A DNA stretch of 64,000 nt from Sanguibacter keddieii DSM 10542. GTDB taxonomy: Bacteria > Actinomycetota > Actinomycetes > Actinomycetales > Cellulomonadaceae. Position numbers and translations under genes: made by a program. A model generated the notes under the pieces. That model was not told the origin of the DNA. It did not search any database and saw nothing but the letters and a program-made list of their open reading frames with translations. This document shows positions 38,503 to 47,774 of the stretch, piece after piece (within the stretch, counting starts at the first letter, position 1; each line of letters starts with the position of its first letter). The stretch lies in contig NC_013521.1 in the NCBI RefSeq assembly GCF_000024925.1, positions 3,038,001 through 3,102,000 on the forward strand, written 5' to 3'.

Positions 38503-38829
38503 ATGGCTTCGTCACGAAAGTTCATCGTCCGGACCACCGGTCTCGGCACGCTCGTCGTCGCGGTGCTCGTCACCTTCGTCCCCGGGACCCCGATGGGTTC
38601 GGTCTGGACCCACGGGTCTCCCCTCCCCGGCCTGGTGGAGGCGCCCGGGCCGTTCAGCGAGATGGCCTTCCGCTCCAACCAGATGCCGCTGGCGATCGCC
38701 GCGATCGTCGCCGTCGTCGGGATCACGCTGCTCGTGATCTCCACGCGCCTCGACGAACCGAGCACCACGCTGGACCGACCGGAGCGAGAGGGCTCCGCCG
38801 CGGAGCGCACGGCGTCGGACCCTCGCTAG
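38503..38829 (+). CDS. Small membrane protein with two hydrophobic helices
   Basis: 108 aa, unrecognised. Helix 1 is at about 10-27 and helix 2 at about 62-80, with a polar loop between them containing GSVWTHGSPLPGLVEAPGPF and a charged C-terminus. It starts 3 bp after the TetR stop, with GGGATAGG in the overlap as ribosome binding site, so it is translated from the TetR transcript. It converges with adnB across 10 bp. It may be a membrane component of the monooxygenase cassette, but nothing shows its role. Confidence 0.75.
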   Translation: MASSRKFIVRTTGLGTLVVAVLVTFVPGTPMGSVWTHGSPLPGLVEAPGPFSEMAFRSNQMPLAIAAIVAVVGITLLVISTRLDEPSTTLDRPEREGSAAERTASDPR

Positions 38830-38839
38830 ACCGGCCCGC

Positions 38840-41800
38840 TCAGACCTCACCCCGCACGAGCGCCTCGAGCTCGGCGAGCCCCGCGAGGCGCTGCGGCCGC
38901 ACGGTCGTGTCGTCGGCGACGTAGTAGAACGCAGCGGAGACGTCCTCGAGCGGGGTGCCCGACCACTGGGACCAGGCGATCCTGTACACGGCGAGCTGGA
39001 CCTCTCGGGCCCGCGCCGCCTCCCGGTCGGTCGGCGCCCGCCCGGTCTTCCAGTCGACGACGACGACGCCCGGTGCACGGTCCGGTCCGCCCGGCTGCTC
39101 GGGGTCGAGGAACACCGCGTCGATCCGGGTCCTGGTGATGACCCCGGCGATCATCGTGTCGATGGCGACCTCGACCTCGAGCGGGACCAGTCCCGACCAC
39201 ACCGACGCCTCGAAGGTGCGCTGGAGGTCGGCGAGCGCAGTGTCGCCGTCGACGAGGTCGTCGTCCGCGCCGGGCATGTCGTCGAGGTCGAACAGCGACG
39301 TCGAGCCGTACTGGCGTTCCACCCAGAGGTGGAAGGCCGTGCCGCGTCGTGAGTGGACCGACGGCTGCCGGGGCACCGGGCGCCGCAGCGCGAGGGCGTA
39401 GGCGTCACGGTCGCGGGCGATCTCCACGAGCCCGGAGGCGGAGACGTGCGCGGGGAACTCCATCGCGGTCACCGCCGTGCGTCGGGTCAGGCGCTCGGCG
39501 AGCAGGATCTCGCTGAGCTCGGTGAGGTCCGTGCCGTCGCGGGCGAGCACGGGCTCGGTGCTCGCCGGGTGCTGCGCGACGTCGACGAGGGCGTCGAGGA
39601 CCAGGTCGCGCGAGCGCCGCAGCAGCTCGAGCGGCTCGCGCAGGGTCGCGCTGCCGTCTGCGGCCTCGGCGGCCGACCCCTCCGGCCCGTCCGCAGGCTC
39701 GTCGACGGGCGGCCAGAGCGCCTCGGGCGTGAGGTCCTCGCGCGGGTTCGAGGTCCCGGGCTCGGGCTGCTCGGCGACGGTGAACTCGGCGAGGACGCCG
39801 GCCTCGTGCAGCTCGGTGAGGAACAGCGAGGGCGTGCTGGGCTTGGTCGCGCTGCGCCACCAGGCCCCGGTGAGCAGCAGGTCGCTCCGTGCACGGGTGA
39901 AGGCGACGTAGGCGAGGCGGCGCTCCTCGGCGACCTCGTGCTCCCCGCACCGCTCCCGGAAGTCGACGAGCCGCGCGTTGAGCTCGGCGGAGTCGTCGGC
40001 CCCTGCGAGGGAGAGCTCGGGGAGGTCGCGGGCGTCGCCGCGCAGCGGGAACGGCAGCTGCCCCAGGCCCGTGAGCCAACCGGAGGAGGTGGGTCCCTTG
40101 TCGCCGGTGGTGCGGGTCGACGGGAAGGCCCCGTCGACGAGACCGGGGACGGCCACCACGTCCCACTCGAGCCCTTTCGAGGCGTGCACGGTGATGAGCT
40201 GGACCGCCTCGGGGTCCGGGGCGCCCTGAGGTCGGTCGAGCCCCCGCTCGCGCTGCTGGGCTGTCGACAGCCAGGCGAGGAACGCGCCGAGGGTGGCGAG
40301 CTGTGACGTGTCGGCGAAGGTCGCGGCGACGTCGCGGAAGGCGTCGAGGTGCGCCCGTCCCCGCGGGTCGGCGGTCGGGCGGGTGCTGGGGGCGTCGTCG
40401 CGGGCGCGGGCGGCGACCAGGGCCATCTCGATGTCCAGGCCGAGGGCTCGCTCGGCCCGGTCCACGAGCTCGGGCAGCGACAGGTAGGTGAGGGCGCGGA
40501 GCTCGCGGAGCATCCCGGCGAGCGACCGCAGCCGCCCCCACCCGGCATCCGAGAAGGAGCGCCCGTCAGGCCCGACCCAGCCCTCTGCGGGCAGGTCGTC
40601 GAGAGCGTCGACGATCGAGCGCTCGTCGGTCACGTCCCCCTCGACCGGGCGGTCGGCACGGTTGCGGCGGCCGAGCTCCGCGGACCGGCTGGCGAGGGCG
40701 TGCAGGTCGGCGGCCCCGAGGTTGAGCCGCGGACCGGTGAGCAGCCGCATGAGCGAGTCGCCGCGCGACGGGTCGTGGACGACCTCGAGCAGCGCGACGA
40801 GGTCGACGACCTCGGGGGTGGTGAGCAGCCCACCGAGACCGACGACCTCGACCGGCAGCCCACGCTTGCGCAGCGCCGCCTCGATGGCGGGGAACTGGCT
40901 GCGGGCACGGCACAGCACCGCAGCCGTGGTGGTGCCCGGCTCCCACCTCTTGGCGACGAACTCGGCGATCGCGGCGCCCTCCTCCTCGACGGTCGCGGAG
41001 TACACGCCGTGCACCGAGCCGAGGCCGGCGGAGGGCCGGGGCTCGAGCGACGGCAGCGAGTTGTCGGGGTCGGCGAGGTAGAGCGGGCGCGAGGTCGTGT
41101 TGGCGACGTCGAGGATCGCGAGGTCGTTGCGCCAGGACGTGCTCAGCCGGTGGACCGCGGCGGGACGCCCCTCGCGGTCCCGGAACTGGTCGGGGAACCG
41201 GGCCGGGCCGGAGGCGCTCGCCCCGCGCCACCCGTAGATCGACTGGTTCGGGTCGCCGACGGCGGTGACCGGGTGGCCGTCGCCGAACAGCGACGACAGC
41301 AGGCGGATCTGCGCGTAGGAGGTGTCCTGGTACTCGTCGAGCAGCACGACCGCGTACCGGGCGCGCTCCCCCGCGGCGACGGCGTCGACCTCGACGGCCA
41401 GCTGCGCGGCGAGCGACACCTGGTCGCCGAAGTCGAGGGCGTCCATGGCGCGCTTGCGCTGCTGGAAGGCCTCGACCACCTCGAGCAGCGCGTGCCGCTC
41501 CCCGAGGGACCGCGCGAGCTTGCCGAGGTCGGCGTGGAGGGATCGGCGCTTGCCGCCGAAGGGCGTCGAGGTGATCTGCTCGACGAGCCGGGCCACCTGC
41601 TCGCGGGCCTCGGCGACGGTGAGCAGGTGCTCGCTCAGGGCGTTCGAGAGGTCGAGCACCGCTGCGACGACCGTCGAGACGGCGGCGTCGGTCCCGAGGT
41701 CGCCGTGCCAGCTCTCGACGAGGTCGCTCGCCACCTGCCAGCTCGACGCCTCGGAGAGCAGGCGCGCACCCGGCTCGCGGCCGATCCGCAGCCCGTGGTC

Positions 41801-42175
41801 TCCGACGAGCGAGGCCGCGTAGGAGTTGTAGGTCGAGATGGTGGGCCGGTCGAGGGCGTCGAGGGCGGAGCCGCCGGACCCCGCGCGGCTGCGGCGCAGC
41901 TGCCGCAGGCGACGGCCCACGCGGTCCGAGAGCTCGCCGGCCGCCTTGCGCGTGAAGGTCAGGCCGAGCACCTCCTGCGGCTCGACGAGACCGTTGGCGA
42001 TGAGCCACACGACACGCGCCGACATCGTCTCGGTCTTGCCGGAGCCGGCACCTGCGACCACGAGCATCGGGGCGAGCGGGGCCTCGATCACGGCGGTCTG
42101 CTCCGGGGTGGGCCGGTGCTGGCCGAGCAGGTCGGCGATGTCGGCGGCGCTGAGCGTCGGGCGCGTGGTGGTCAT
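38840..42175 (-). CDS. adnB: AdnB subunit: UvrD-type helicase-nuclease
   Basis: 1111 aa. The N-terminal SF1A motor has motif I AGAGSGKT (about residue 43), Ia LTFTRKAAGEL, motif II LLDEYQDTSY, motif III GDPNQSIYGWRGA and motif VI VAFTRARSDLLL. The C-terminal PD-(D/E)XK nuclease shows an upstream His region, an Asp in IDAVFLD and the Asp-x-Lys pair in VVVDWKTG, followed by QLAVYRIAW. With AdnA it forms the actinobacterial double-strand-break end-resection machine. ATG 42175 overlaps the adnA stop by 4 bp (ATGA). Confidence 0.94.
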   Translation of the reverse strand: MTTTRPTLSAADIADLLGQHRPTPEQTAVIEAPLAPMLVVAGAGSGKTETMSARVVWLIANGLVEPQEVLGLTFTRKAAGELSDRVGRRLRQLRRSRAGSGGSALDALDRPTISTYNSYAASLVGDHGLRIGREPGARLLSEASSWQVASDLVESWHGDLGTDAAVSTVVAAVLDLSNALSEHLLTVAEAREQVARLVEQITSTPFGGKRRSLHADLGKLARSLGERHALLEVVEAFQQRKRAMDALDFGDQVSLAAQLAVEVDAVAAGERARYAVVLLDEYQDTSYAQIRLLSSLFGDGHPVTAVGDPNQSIYGWRGASASGPARFPDQFRDREGRPAAVHRLSTSWRNDLAILDVANTTSRPLYLADPDNSLPSLEPRPSAGLGSVHGVYSATVEEEGAAIAEFVAKRWEPGTTTAAVLCRARSQFPAIEAALRKRGLPVEVVGLGGLLTTPEVVDLVALLEVVHDPSRGDSLMRLLTGPRLNLGAADLHALASRSAELGRRNRADRPVEGDVTDERSIVDALDDLPAEGWVGPDGRSFSDAGWGRLRSLAGMLRELRALTYLSLPELVDRAERALGLDIEMALVAARARDDAPSTRPTADPRGRAHLDAFRDVAATFADTSQLATLGAFLAWLSTAQQRERGLDRPQGAPDPEAVQLITVHASKGLEWDVVAVPGLVDGAFPSTRTTGDKGPTSSGWLTGLGQLPFPLRGDARDLPELSLAGADDSAELNARLVDFRERCGEHEVAEERRLAYVAFTRARSDLLLTGAWWRSATKPSTPSLFLTELHEAGVLAEFTVAEQPEPGTSNPREDLTPEALWPPVDEPADGPEGSAAEAADGSATLREPLELLRRSRDLVLDALVDVAQHPASTEPVLARDGTDLTELSEILLAERLTRRTAVTAMEFPAHVSASGLVEIARDRDAYALALRRPVPRQPSVHSRRGTAFHLWVERQYGSTSLFDLDDMPGADDDLVDGDTALADLQRTFEASVWSGLVPLEVEVAIDTMIAGVITRTRIDAVFLDPEQPGGPDRAPGVVVVDWKTGRAPTDREAARAREVQLAVYRIAWSQWSGTPLEDVSAAFYYVADDTTVRPQRLAGLAELEALVRGEV

Positions 42176-45100
42176 CTCTCGTCCCTCTCCGCGGGGGCTG
42201 GCATGCCGAGGTCGACGACGTGGCGCCCCTCGTTCTGGACGGGGCAGGCCCGTCGCACGCCGCAGGTGGCGCACATCGAGTTCTCGACCGCCCGGAACCT
42301 GCCGCCCGCCATGGTCTCGGCCGCCTCGGTGACGAGCGTGCGCGCCCAGCTGTCCTCACCGGTCTCGAGGGCTTCTTGCGTACGGCGGGTCGCACCGCGG
42401 GCGCCGTCGCCGACGAACACGAGCTGCGCGCCGACGCTGCGGACCCCGGGGCCGAGCTCGGGGAAGGCCCCGGACTCGACGGCGAGCTGGTAGGCGCCGA
42501 GCTGGGCGTTCGTGGCGGCCTCGGCGACGCTGGGGATCCCGCGGCCCGTCTTGAGGTCGGTGACCCGGACGCCGTCCTCCCCGCTGCGCTCGAGCCGGTC
42601 GACCGAGCCGCGGAGCACGGCGCGCCCGACCTGCACCTCGAAGGACTCCTCGACGAGCACCTCCCCCGAGATCTCGGTGTAGTAGTCGGCGAGCCGCCGG
42701 ACCATGGCGTCGGCCCGGCGTCGGGTCTGGGTGGCGGGCCAGCCGTCGGGCATCCCGAGCTCGTGCCAGCGACGGTCGAGCTCGGCCGCGAGCTCGGCGT
42801 GCCCGGCCGCGGGGAGCTCACGGGCGATGTCGTGCACGAGGTTGCCGACCGACTGCGACAGGGCGCTGCCCGCGGTCCCACCCGCGCTCTCGAGCGCCCA
42901 CCGGAGGGCGCAGCGGTGCACCTGCTCGACCTTGGACGGGGAGACCGGCACGGTCTCGTCGGGGGCCCGCAACGCCGCGGGCGTCGAGAGCTCGGCCGAG
43001 CCGTACCAGCTGGTCGGGTCGGCCTCGCCGACACCGGCACCGGCCAGCCGGGCGAGCAGCCCCGCGACCGACGCCGCGCGGGCGGTGCTGGCTGGGGCAG
43101 CCGTGCGCGCTGCGCCCTCTGACCCCGCTGATCCCGCTGAGCCCGCTGAGCCCGCTGAGCCCGCTGAGCCCGCTGCACCGTCCATGCTGAGCGCCGCGGC
43201 GAGCTCGGTGCGCAGGGTCGACACCACACCGCGCAGGTCGAGGGGGGCCGCGAAGACGTCTGGCGGCTCGGTGTCGCTGCCGTCGTCGTCCGGGGAGACG
43301 AGGTCCACGAAGACCGACGGCTCTGAGTCCACGTCGCGGACCGCGGTGACGACGAGCCTGCGGGACGCCCGGGACACGGCGACGGCGAAGGCGCGCAGCT
43401 CGTCGGCGAGGACGGCGCGGCGCGCGTCGCGCCCCGTCGAGGTGGCGTCCTGCGAGCGCCCGGAGAGCACGTCGACCAGCGCCTGCGACCCGAGCATCGA
43501 GTCGCGCAGCCGCAGGTCGGGCCAGGTGCCGTCCTGCACGCCGGCGACGACCACCACCTCCCACTCCCCGCCTGCGGCGCCCGCGGGGGTGAGCAGCTGG
43601 ACGGTGTCCGAGGCTGCGGCACCCTTCGCGAGCGTGTCGGCGGGCAGGTCCTGCGACTCAACGTGGTCGGCGAAGGCCACGGCGGTCGCCTGCGGGACGC
43701 GCTCGACGAAGGTCTCGGCGGCCCGGAACACCGCCATCACCGCGTCGAGGTCGCGGTCGGCGCGCGCGGCTCCCGGCCCGCCGTTCACGGCGATCGAGCG
43801 CCAGGTCTCGGCGACGTCGGCCGCAGCCCACAGCGCCCAGAGGACCGTCTGGGCGTTGGCACCGGGAGCTTCGAGGGCAGTGCGGCCCGCCTCGAGCACC
43901 CGGGCGACCCGTCGCGGCGCACGCACGACGTCGGACGGGAGCGTCACCACCCGTGCCGGGTCTCCGAGAGCCTCGACCAGGAGCGCGTCCGAGGTCCGTC
44001 CCCCGCCCCCCGCGAGCTCCTCGCCCCGGAGCGCGCGACGCAGACGGCGCAGCCCGACGGCGTCGATGCCACCCAGGGGCGAGGTGAGGAGCTCGACGGC
44101 GACCTCGGGGGCGAGGTCTCCGGTGGCGGAGGCACGCAGCGCCCGCAGCAGCGGGCGCACAGCGGGCTCGTCGCGCAGCGGGACGTCGGTGCCGACCACG
44201 GCGACCGGGACCCCGGCGCCGCCGAGCGCCCTGCGCAGCCGGACGAGCTCGGACCCCGAGCGGGCGACGACGGCCATCTGCGACCACGCCGTCCCTCGCA
44301 CCAGGTGCTCGGCGCGGAGCGTCTTGGCGACGTGAGCCTCCTCGAGCGCGGGGCTCGGGAGCACCGCGGTCTCGACGGTGCCGTCAGTGCTGTCGGTGCC
44401 GTCGGAGGCCTCCGCCGCGGCGGCTGCGGCGTCCAGCGACCGGGCGGGCGCCCGACGGTGCTCGACCGCGCCGACGGAGCCGATCTCCTGAGTCACGGAG
44501 CGCACCACGTCGCGGAGCACCGCGCCGTGGCGCCAGACGGTCCCGAGCGTGTGCACCTGGGCACCGAGCTCCCCTGTCGACCCCGCGTCGAGGTCGAGGG
44601 ACCGGCTGGTGGGCGGGCTCCCGGCCGAGGCCCGCCCGACGAGCGCTGGCGTCGCGCCGCGGAACGCCTGTGCCGAGGTGTCGGGGTCCGCGAGCAGGAC
44701 GAGCCGCGCGCCGTCGCCCGCGAGCACGTGGCACAGGCGCGCCGTCGCCGCCGTGGCCTCTTGGTAGTCGTCGACCACGACGAGGTCCCAGCGCGGGCGG
44801 TCGTCGGCCTCCCAGGTCTCGAGGGTGCGGGCCGCCTCGTCGACGATGCCTGCGGGGTCGTAGCGCTCGCCGGCGTCGGGGGTCAGACCGCGCAGCGCCA
44901 TCACGGCGAGGTACTCCTCGTAGAGCCGACCGGCCGCGACCCACTCCGGCCGGGAGTGCCGTCGACCGAGAGTCACGAGGTCCTCCGGGCCCAGACCGCG
45001 CTCGGCGGCTCGCATGAGGAGGTCGCGGAGCTCCTCCCGGAAGCCGCGGAGCTCGAGGGTCTCGGCCGGGACGGTGGCGGGCCACCCGACGTCGACGCCC

Positions 45101-45567
45101 TCGCCCGCGGCGTGCCCGGCGAGGAGCTCTCCGAGCACGAGGTCCTGCTCGGGGCCGGTGACGAGGGTGGGTGCCGGCTCTCCCGCAGCCTGCGCCCGGG
45201 CCGTGAGGACGGTGAAGGCCGCCGAGGGTGCGGTCCGGACGACGGCGCCGCGGACGGTGAGCCCGAGCCGGGCGGCGAGGGTGTCGCGGAGGTGCCCCGC
45301 CCCGCGCCGGGTGGCGCCGAGGACGAGGACGGAGTCGGGCGACACCCCGTGCTGCTCGACGGCTGCGGCGGCGAGCTCGAGGGCGAGGGTGGTCTTGCCC
45401 GAGCCCGGTGCCCCGAGGACCAGGGTCACCGGCTGCTCGAAGGCCGCCTCGAGCGCTGCCTGCTGGGACTCGTCGAGCCGCACGAGGGACGACGGTCCCC
45501 GGGTGCTCGGTCGGGAGGCAGGCGGTCTCAGTTCCACAGACCGCATCCCATCACGCGCCACCGACAT
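42172..45567 (-). CDS. adnA: AdnA subunit: helicase-nuclease with Fe-S staple
   Basis: 1131 aa. Walker A is GAPGSGKTTLALEL (about residue 53). Walker B reads VVVDDYQEA, with Asp in place of the usual catalytic Glu, as expected for the weaker AdnA motor. A (Gly-Ser-Ala)-rich linker (about 795-815) is encoded by tandem 9-bp repeats. The C-terminal nuclease has VTDLKTG and QLGAYQLAVE. The four likely Fe-S cysteines are one in HRCALRW and three in CATCGVRRAC. The start ATG 45567 lacks a clear ribosome binding site; ATG 45546 is an alternative. It is co-translated with adnB. Confidence 0.92.
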   Translation of the reverse strand: MSVARDGMRSVELRPPASRPSTRGPSSLVRLDESQQAALEAAFEQPVTLVLGAPGSGKTTLALELAAAAVEQHGVSPDSVLVLGATRRGAGHLRDTLAARLGLTVRGAVVRTAPSAAFTVLTARAQAAGEPAPTLVTGPEQDLVLGELLAGHAAGEGVDVGWPATVPAETLELRGFREELRDLLMRAAERGLGPEDLVTLGRRHSRPEWVAAGRLYEEYLAVMALRGLTPDAGERYDPAGIVDEAARTLETWEADDRPRWDLVVVDDYQEATAATARLCHVLAGDGARLVLLADPDTSAQAFRGATPALVGRASAGSPPTSRSLDLDAGSTGELGAQVHTLGTVWRHGAVLRDVVRSVTQEIGSVGAVEHRRAPARSLDAAAAAAEASDGTDSTDGTVETAVLPSPALEEAHVAKTLRAEHLVRGTAWSQMAVVARSGSELVRLRRALGGAGVPVAVVGTDVPLRDEPAVRPLLRALRASATGDLAPEVAVELLTSPLGGIDAVGLRRLRRALRGEELAGGGGRTSDALLVEALGDPARVVTLPSDVVRAPRRVARVLEAGRTALEAPGANAQTVLWALWAAADVAETWRSIAVNGGPGAARADRDLDAVMAVFRAAETFVERVPQATAVAFADHVESQDLPADTLAKGAAASDTVQLLTPAGAAGGEWEVVVVAGVQDGTWPDLRLRDSMLGSQALVDVLSGRSQDATSTGRDARRAVLADELRAFAVAVSRASRRLVVTAVRDVDSEPSVFVDLVSPDDDGSDTEPPDVFAAPLDLRGVVSTLRTELAAALSMDGAAGSAGSAGSAGSAGSAGSEGAARTAAPASTARAASVAGLLARLAGAGVGEADPTSWYGSAELSTPAALRAPDETVPVSPSKVEQVHRCALRWALESAGGTAGSALSQSVGNLVHDIARELPAAGHAELAAELDRRWHELGMPDGWPATQTRRRADAMVRRLADYYTEISGEVLVEESFEVQVGRAVLRGSVDRLERSGEDGVRVTDLKTGRGIPSVAEAATNAQLGAYQLAVESGAFPELGPGVRSVGAQLVFVGDGARGATRRTQEALETGEDSWARTLVTEAAETMAGGRFRAVENSMCATCGVRRACPVQNEGRHVVDLGMPAPAERDER
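43124..43186. repeat. Tandem 9-bp repeat in adnA (seven units)
   Basis: Seven consecutive 9-bp units of CCCGCTGAG (five perfect at 43133-43177, the flanking ones with one or two changes). On the coding strand they encode repeated Gly-Ser-Ala in the linker between motor and nuclease domains. Unit number may vary without shifting the frame. Confidence 0.9.
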
Positions 45568-45597
45568 GCGGCGGGAGCGCGCGCGGGTCCGCGCCTG

Positions 45598-46674
45598 TCA
45601 GGGGAAGGGCCAGCCGTTGGGGACGCAGCGGATGGTCGCACCGCTCTGCTGGACCATGACCGGCGCGAGGTCGGTCGTCGCCCCGCACTGCTCGTGGCGG
45701 TGCCCCAGCACGTGGCCGACCTCGTGGTTCACCAGGTACTGGCGGTAGGCCGCCATGTCGTCGCCGTAGTTGGGCGAGCCCTCGACCCAGCGCAGGTAGT
45801 TGAGGACGGCGTGGTCGGTGACGCCGCAGGACCACAGGCCACCGGTGTCGAGGGGCGCGCAGAGCCTGTCGACCGTCGCCGGGCTCGCGAGCGTCACGGT
45901 GAAGGTGGCGTCGGCGGCGTCGGTCCGGGCGAAGGTGCGCGAGCCGTCGCCGCCCCAGCTCCGGGCGTCGTTGAGCGTCGAGAGCACGACGTCGGCGACC
46001 TTGGCGCCGTCGACGTCGAGGCCTGCCTCGACCTGCACACGGACCGTGAGGACCTCTCCGGTCCCGGGGGCCTCTTCTGCCCCGGGGACCACCTCGAGCG
46101 CACCGCCGGCGTCGGCGGGGACATGGGTCGACAGCATGCCTGCCGCGAACCCGACCTCGTCGACGCCCTCGGGCAGCACCGGCACCACCGGTGCCTCGAC
46201 CTCGCTCGCGGCGGGGTCGACGGCCTCGGCCGGCTCGTCCGCACCGGGCCGAGCGGCAGCGACGGCGTCGAGGGTGTCCGTGTCGAGCGGGTTGGCCGAG
46301 AGCACGCTGCCGGAGCCCGCGCCGTCGACGGCCTCGCGGTCGCCATCACGGCTGGCCCGGTCGTCGACGCGGGACGCCACGGACTCGGATGTTCCACCTG
46401 ATGAGACCGTGCCCACGGGCTCGCGAGCGCTCGAGGCCGACCACACGGCTCCTGCGCCGGTGCCCGCCAGGACCCCGGCGAGGAGCAGCGCCACGGCGGG
46501 TCGGGCACGGATGCCGGACCGACGAGAAAGGGGCGCTGACGTGGTGGTCTGCTGCCGCGCGGCCGCCGCGCGCAGGGCGCCGCGCGTCGCCGCCGGGGTG
46601 CCGTCGGACACGCCCGGACGCGCTGCGTCACGAACGCTCCGGCGAGTCTCACGGGGGCGGTCCACGGCCCCCAT
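45598..46674 (-). CDS. DUF3152 domain protein, putative secreted/anchored metalloprotease
   Basis: 358 aa. A cytoplasmic basic N-terminus (about 55 residues) and one hydrophobic segment (about 58-80) export or anchor the protein. A disordered Ser/Asp/Glu/Ala stretch follows. The C-terminal DUF3152 domain holds a metzincin-like zinc site NHEVGHVLGHRH with paired cysteines around it (DRLCAPL, LWSCGV, EQCGA, IRCVP), consistent with an extracytoplasmic disulfide-bonded peptidase. It is the counterpart of Rv3207c in the conserved block. It diverges from the TetR gene. Confidence 0.9.
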   Translation of the reverse strand: MGAVDRPRETRRSVRDAARPGVSDGTPAATRGALRAAAARQQTTTSAPLSRRSGIRARPAVALLLAGVLAGTGAGAVWSASSAREPVGTVSSGGTSESVASRVDDRASRDGDREAVDGAGSGSVLSANPLDTDTLDAVAAARPGADEPAEAVDPAASEVEAPVVPVLPEGVDEVGFAAGMLSTHVPADAGGALEVVPGAEEAPGTGEVLTVRVQVEAGLDVDGAKVADVVLSTLNDARSWGGDGSRTFARTDAADATFTVTLASPATVDRLCAPLDTGGLWSCGVTDHAVLNYLRWVEGSPNYGDDMAAYRQYLVNHEVGHVLGHRHEQCGATTDLAPVMVQQSGATIRCVPNGWPFP

Positions 46675-46702
46675 GCTGCCAGAGACCCGGCGTTCGAGGC
46701 CC

Positions 46703-46708
46703 TACTCT
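46703..46708 (+). promoter_or_regulatory. Leaderless -10 box (TACTCT) of the conserved TetR gene
   Basis: TACTCT ends 6 nt before GTG 46715. No Shine-Dalgarno sequence precedes either candidate start of the gene. Confidence 0.5.
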
Positions 46709-46714
46709 GGCCGT

Positions 46715-47437
46715 GTGGTCAACCACCCTCCACCCGATCCACACAGACGCCTGCGGCCCCGCATGCCCAAGTCCGAGCGTCAGGCGCAGATCCTCACGAT
46801 CGCCCAGGACCTCTTCGCGACCCACGGCTTCCACCACATCTCCATGGACGACATCGCCGAGCGCGCCGAGGTGTCCAAGCCGATCCTGTACCGCCACTTC
46901 CCGTCGAAGCTCGACCTGTACCTCGCGGTGATCGACGAGCGCGGCCAGGCCTTGGTCGACTCCGTGGCGCTCGCCCTCGTCCCGGTCCGCGAGGCTGCTG
47001 CGGCCGCCGCGGCGTCGGGGAACGCCGACCGTGACGTCGACGGGTACGCGGTGGTGCACGCGGTGGTCCGTGCCTACGTCGACTTCGCCGACGGGTGCGG
47101 CGTCGCCGCGTCGCTGCTCTTCGAGTCCGACGTCACGCGCGACGACGTGGTCCGCGAGCGCGTCGAGGAGCCCAACCGGCGCAACGCCGAGCTGTTCGCG
47201 GCGGCGCTGGCGACGTTCACCGACCTCACGGAGGCCCAGACGCTCACGGTCGCCCGCACCGCGACGGTCATGGCCCGGGTGGCGGCCTCCGACACGCTGC
47301 GGGCCGATCGCGACGCCGACACGGCCCGCGCCGCGGACGGCGAGACGACGATGGACACCGCCGAGCTGGTCGCACAGTTCGCTTGGCGCGGAATTCACGG
47401 GATGGTGCGACGCGAAGTGCCCTCCGAGGGGCGATGA
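46715..47437 (+). CDS. TetR-family regulator of the conserved block
   Basis: 240 aa with the start used here. The helix-turn-helix (ILTIAQDLFATHGF, then AERAEVSKPILYRHFPSKLDLYL) is followed by an all-helical effector domain with VVHAVVRAYVDFADG. It is the Rv3208-type regulator that precedes DUF3107 in many actinobacteria. The GTG 46715 fits a leaderless promoter; ATG 46763 would remove 16 Pro/Arg-rich residues and also lacks a ribosome binding site. Its target is unknown. DUF3107 follows 66 bp later. Confidence 0.87.
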   Translation: MVNHPPPDPHRRLRPRMPKSERQAQILTIAQDLFATHGFHHISMDDIAERAEVSKPILYRHFPSKLDLYLAVIDERGQALVDSVALALVPVREAAAAAAASGNADRDVDGYAVVHAVVRAYVDFADGCGVAASLLFESDVTRDDVVRERVEEPNRRNAELFAAALATFTDLTEAQTLTVARTATVMARVAASDTLRADRDADTARAADGETTMDTAELVAQFAWRGIHGMVRREVPSEGR

Positions 47438-47503
47438 TCGTCGGGAGACATCACGAGCACGGCTGACCGGCAGCGCTCACGCACCTGAGGAGAGTGGGAC
47501 TTC

Positions 47504-47728
47504 GTGGAGATCACGATCGGTGTTCAGAACCTGGCACGCGAGATCGTCGTCGAGACCGACGCGACCGCGGACGACGTCGCCGCACGCGTGAGCGCGGCGC
47601 TCAAGGACGGGTCCGTCCTCGAGCTCACGGACGCCAAGGGGCGTCGCGTGCTCGTCCCCGCCGCGACCATCGGGTACGTCGAGCTCGGCTCGGAGGAGCA
47701 GCGCAAGGTGGGCTTCGGCGCCATCTGA
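47504..47728 (+). CDS. DUF3107 family small protein
   Basis: 74 aa. The sequence EITIGVQNLAREIVVETDA, the LELTDAKGRRVLVPA segment and the GYVELGSEE end match DUF3107 (TB9.4, Rv3208A type), a short beta-rich actinobacterial protein of unknown function. GTG 47504 has GAGGAG upstream. It is probably co-transcribed with the TetR gene and is closed by the hairpin at 47775-47809. Confidence 0.93.
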   Translation: MEITIGVQNLAREIVVETDATADDVAARVSAALKDGSVLELTDAKGRRVLVPAATIGYVELGSEEQRKVGFGAI

Positions 47729-47774
47729 GCGACCGCTGCCGTACCTGCACCACCAGCTCGACCGCACGACCCAG

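Noticed and set aside
40349-42493. 714-codon plus-strand frame opposite adnB
   Set aside because: Shadow of adnB motor motifs on the other strand; no start context or domain.
43124-43186. Frameshift or assembly artefact in adnA
   Set aside because: The repeat unit is 9 bp, so the frame is kept throughout and domains on both sides are intact.
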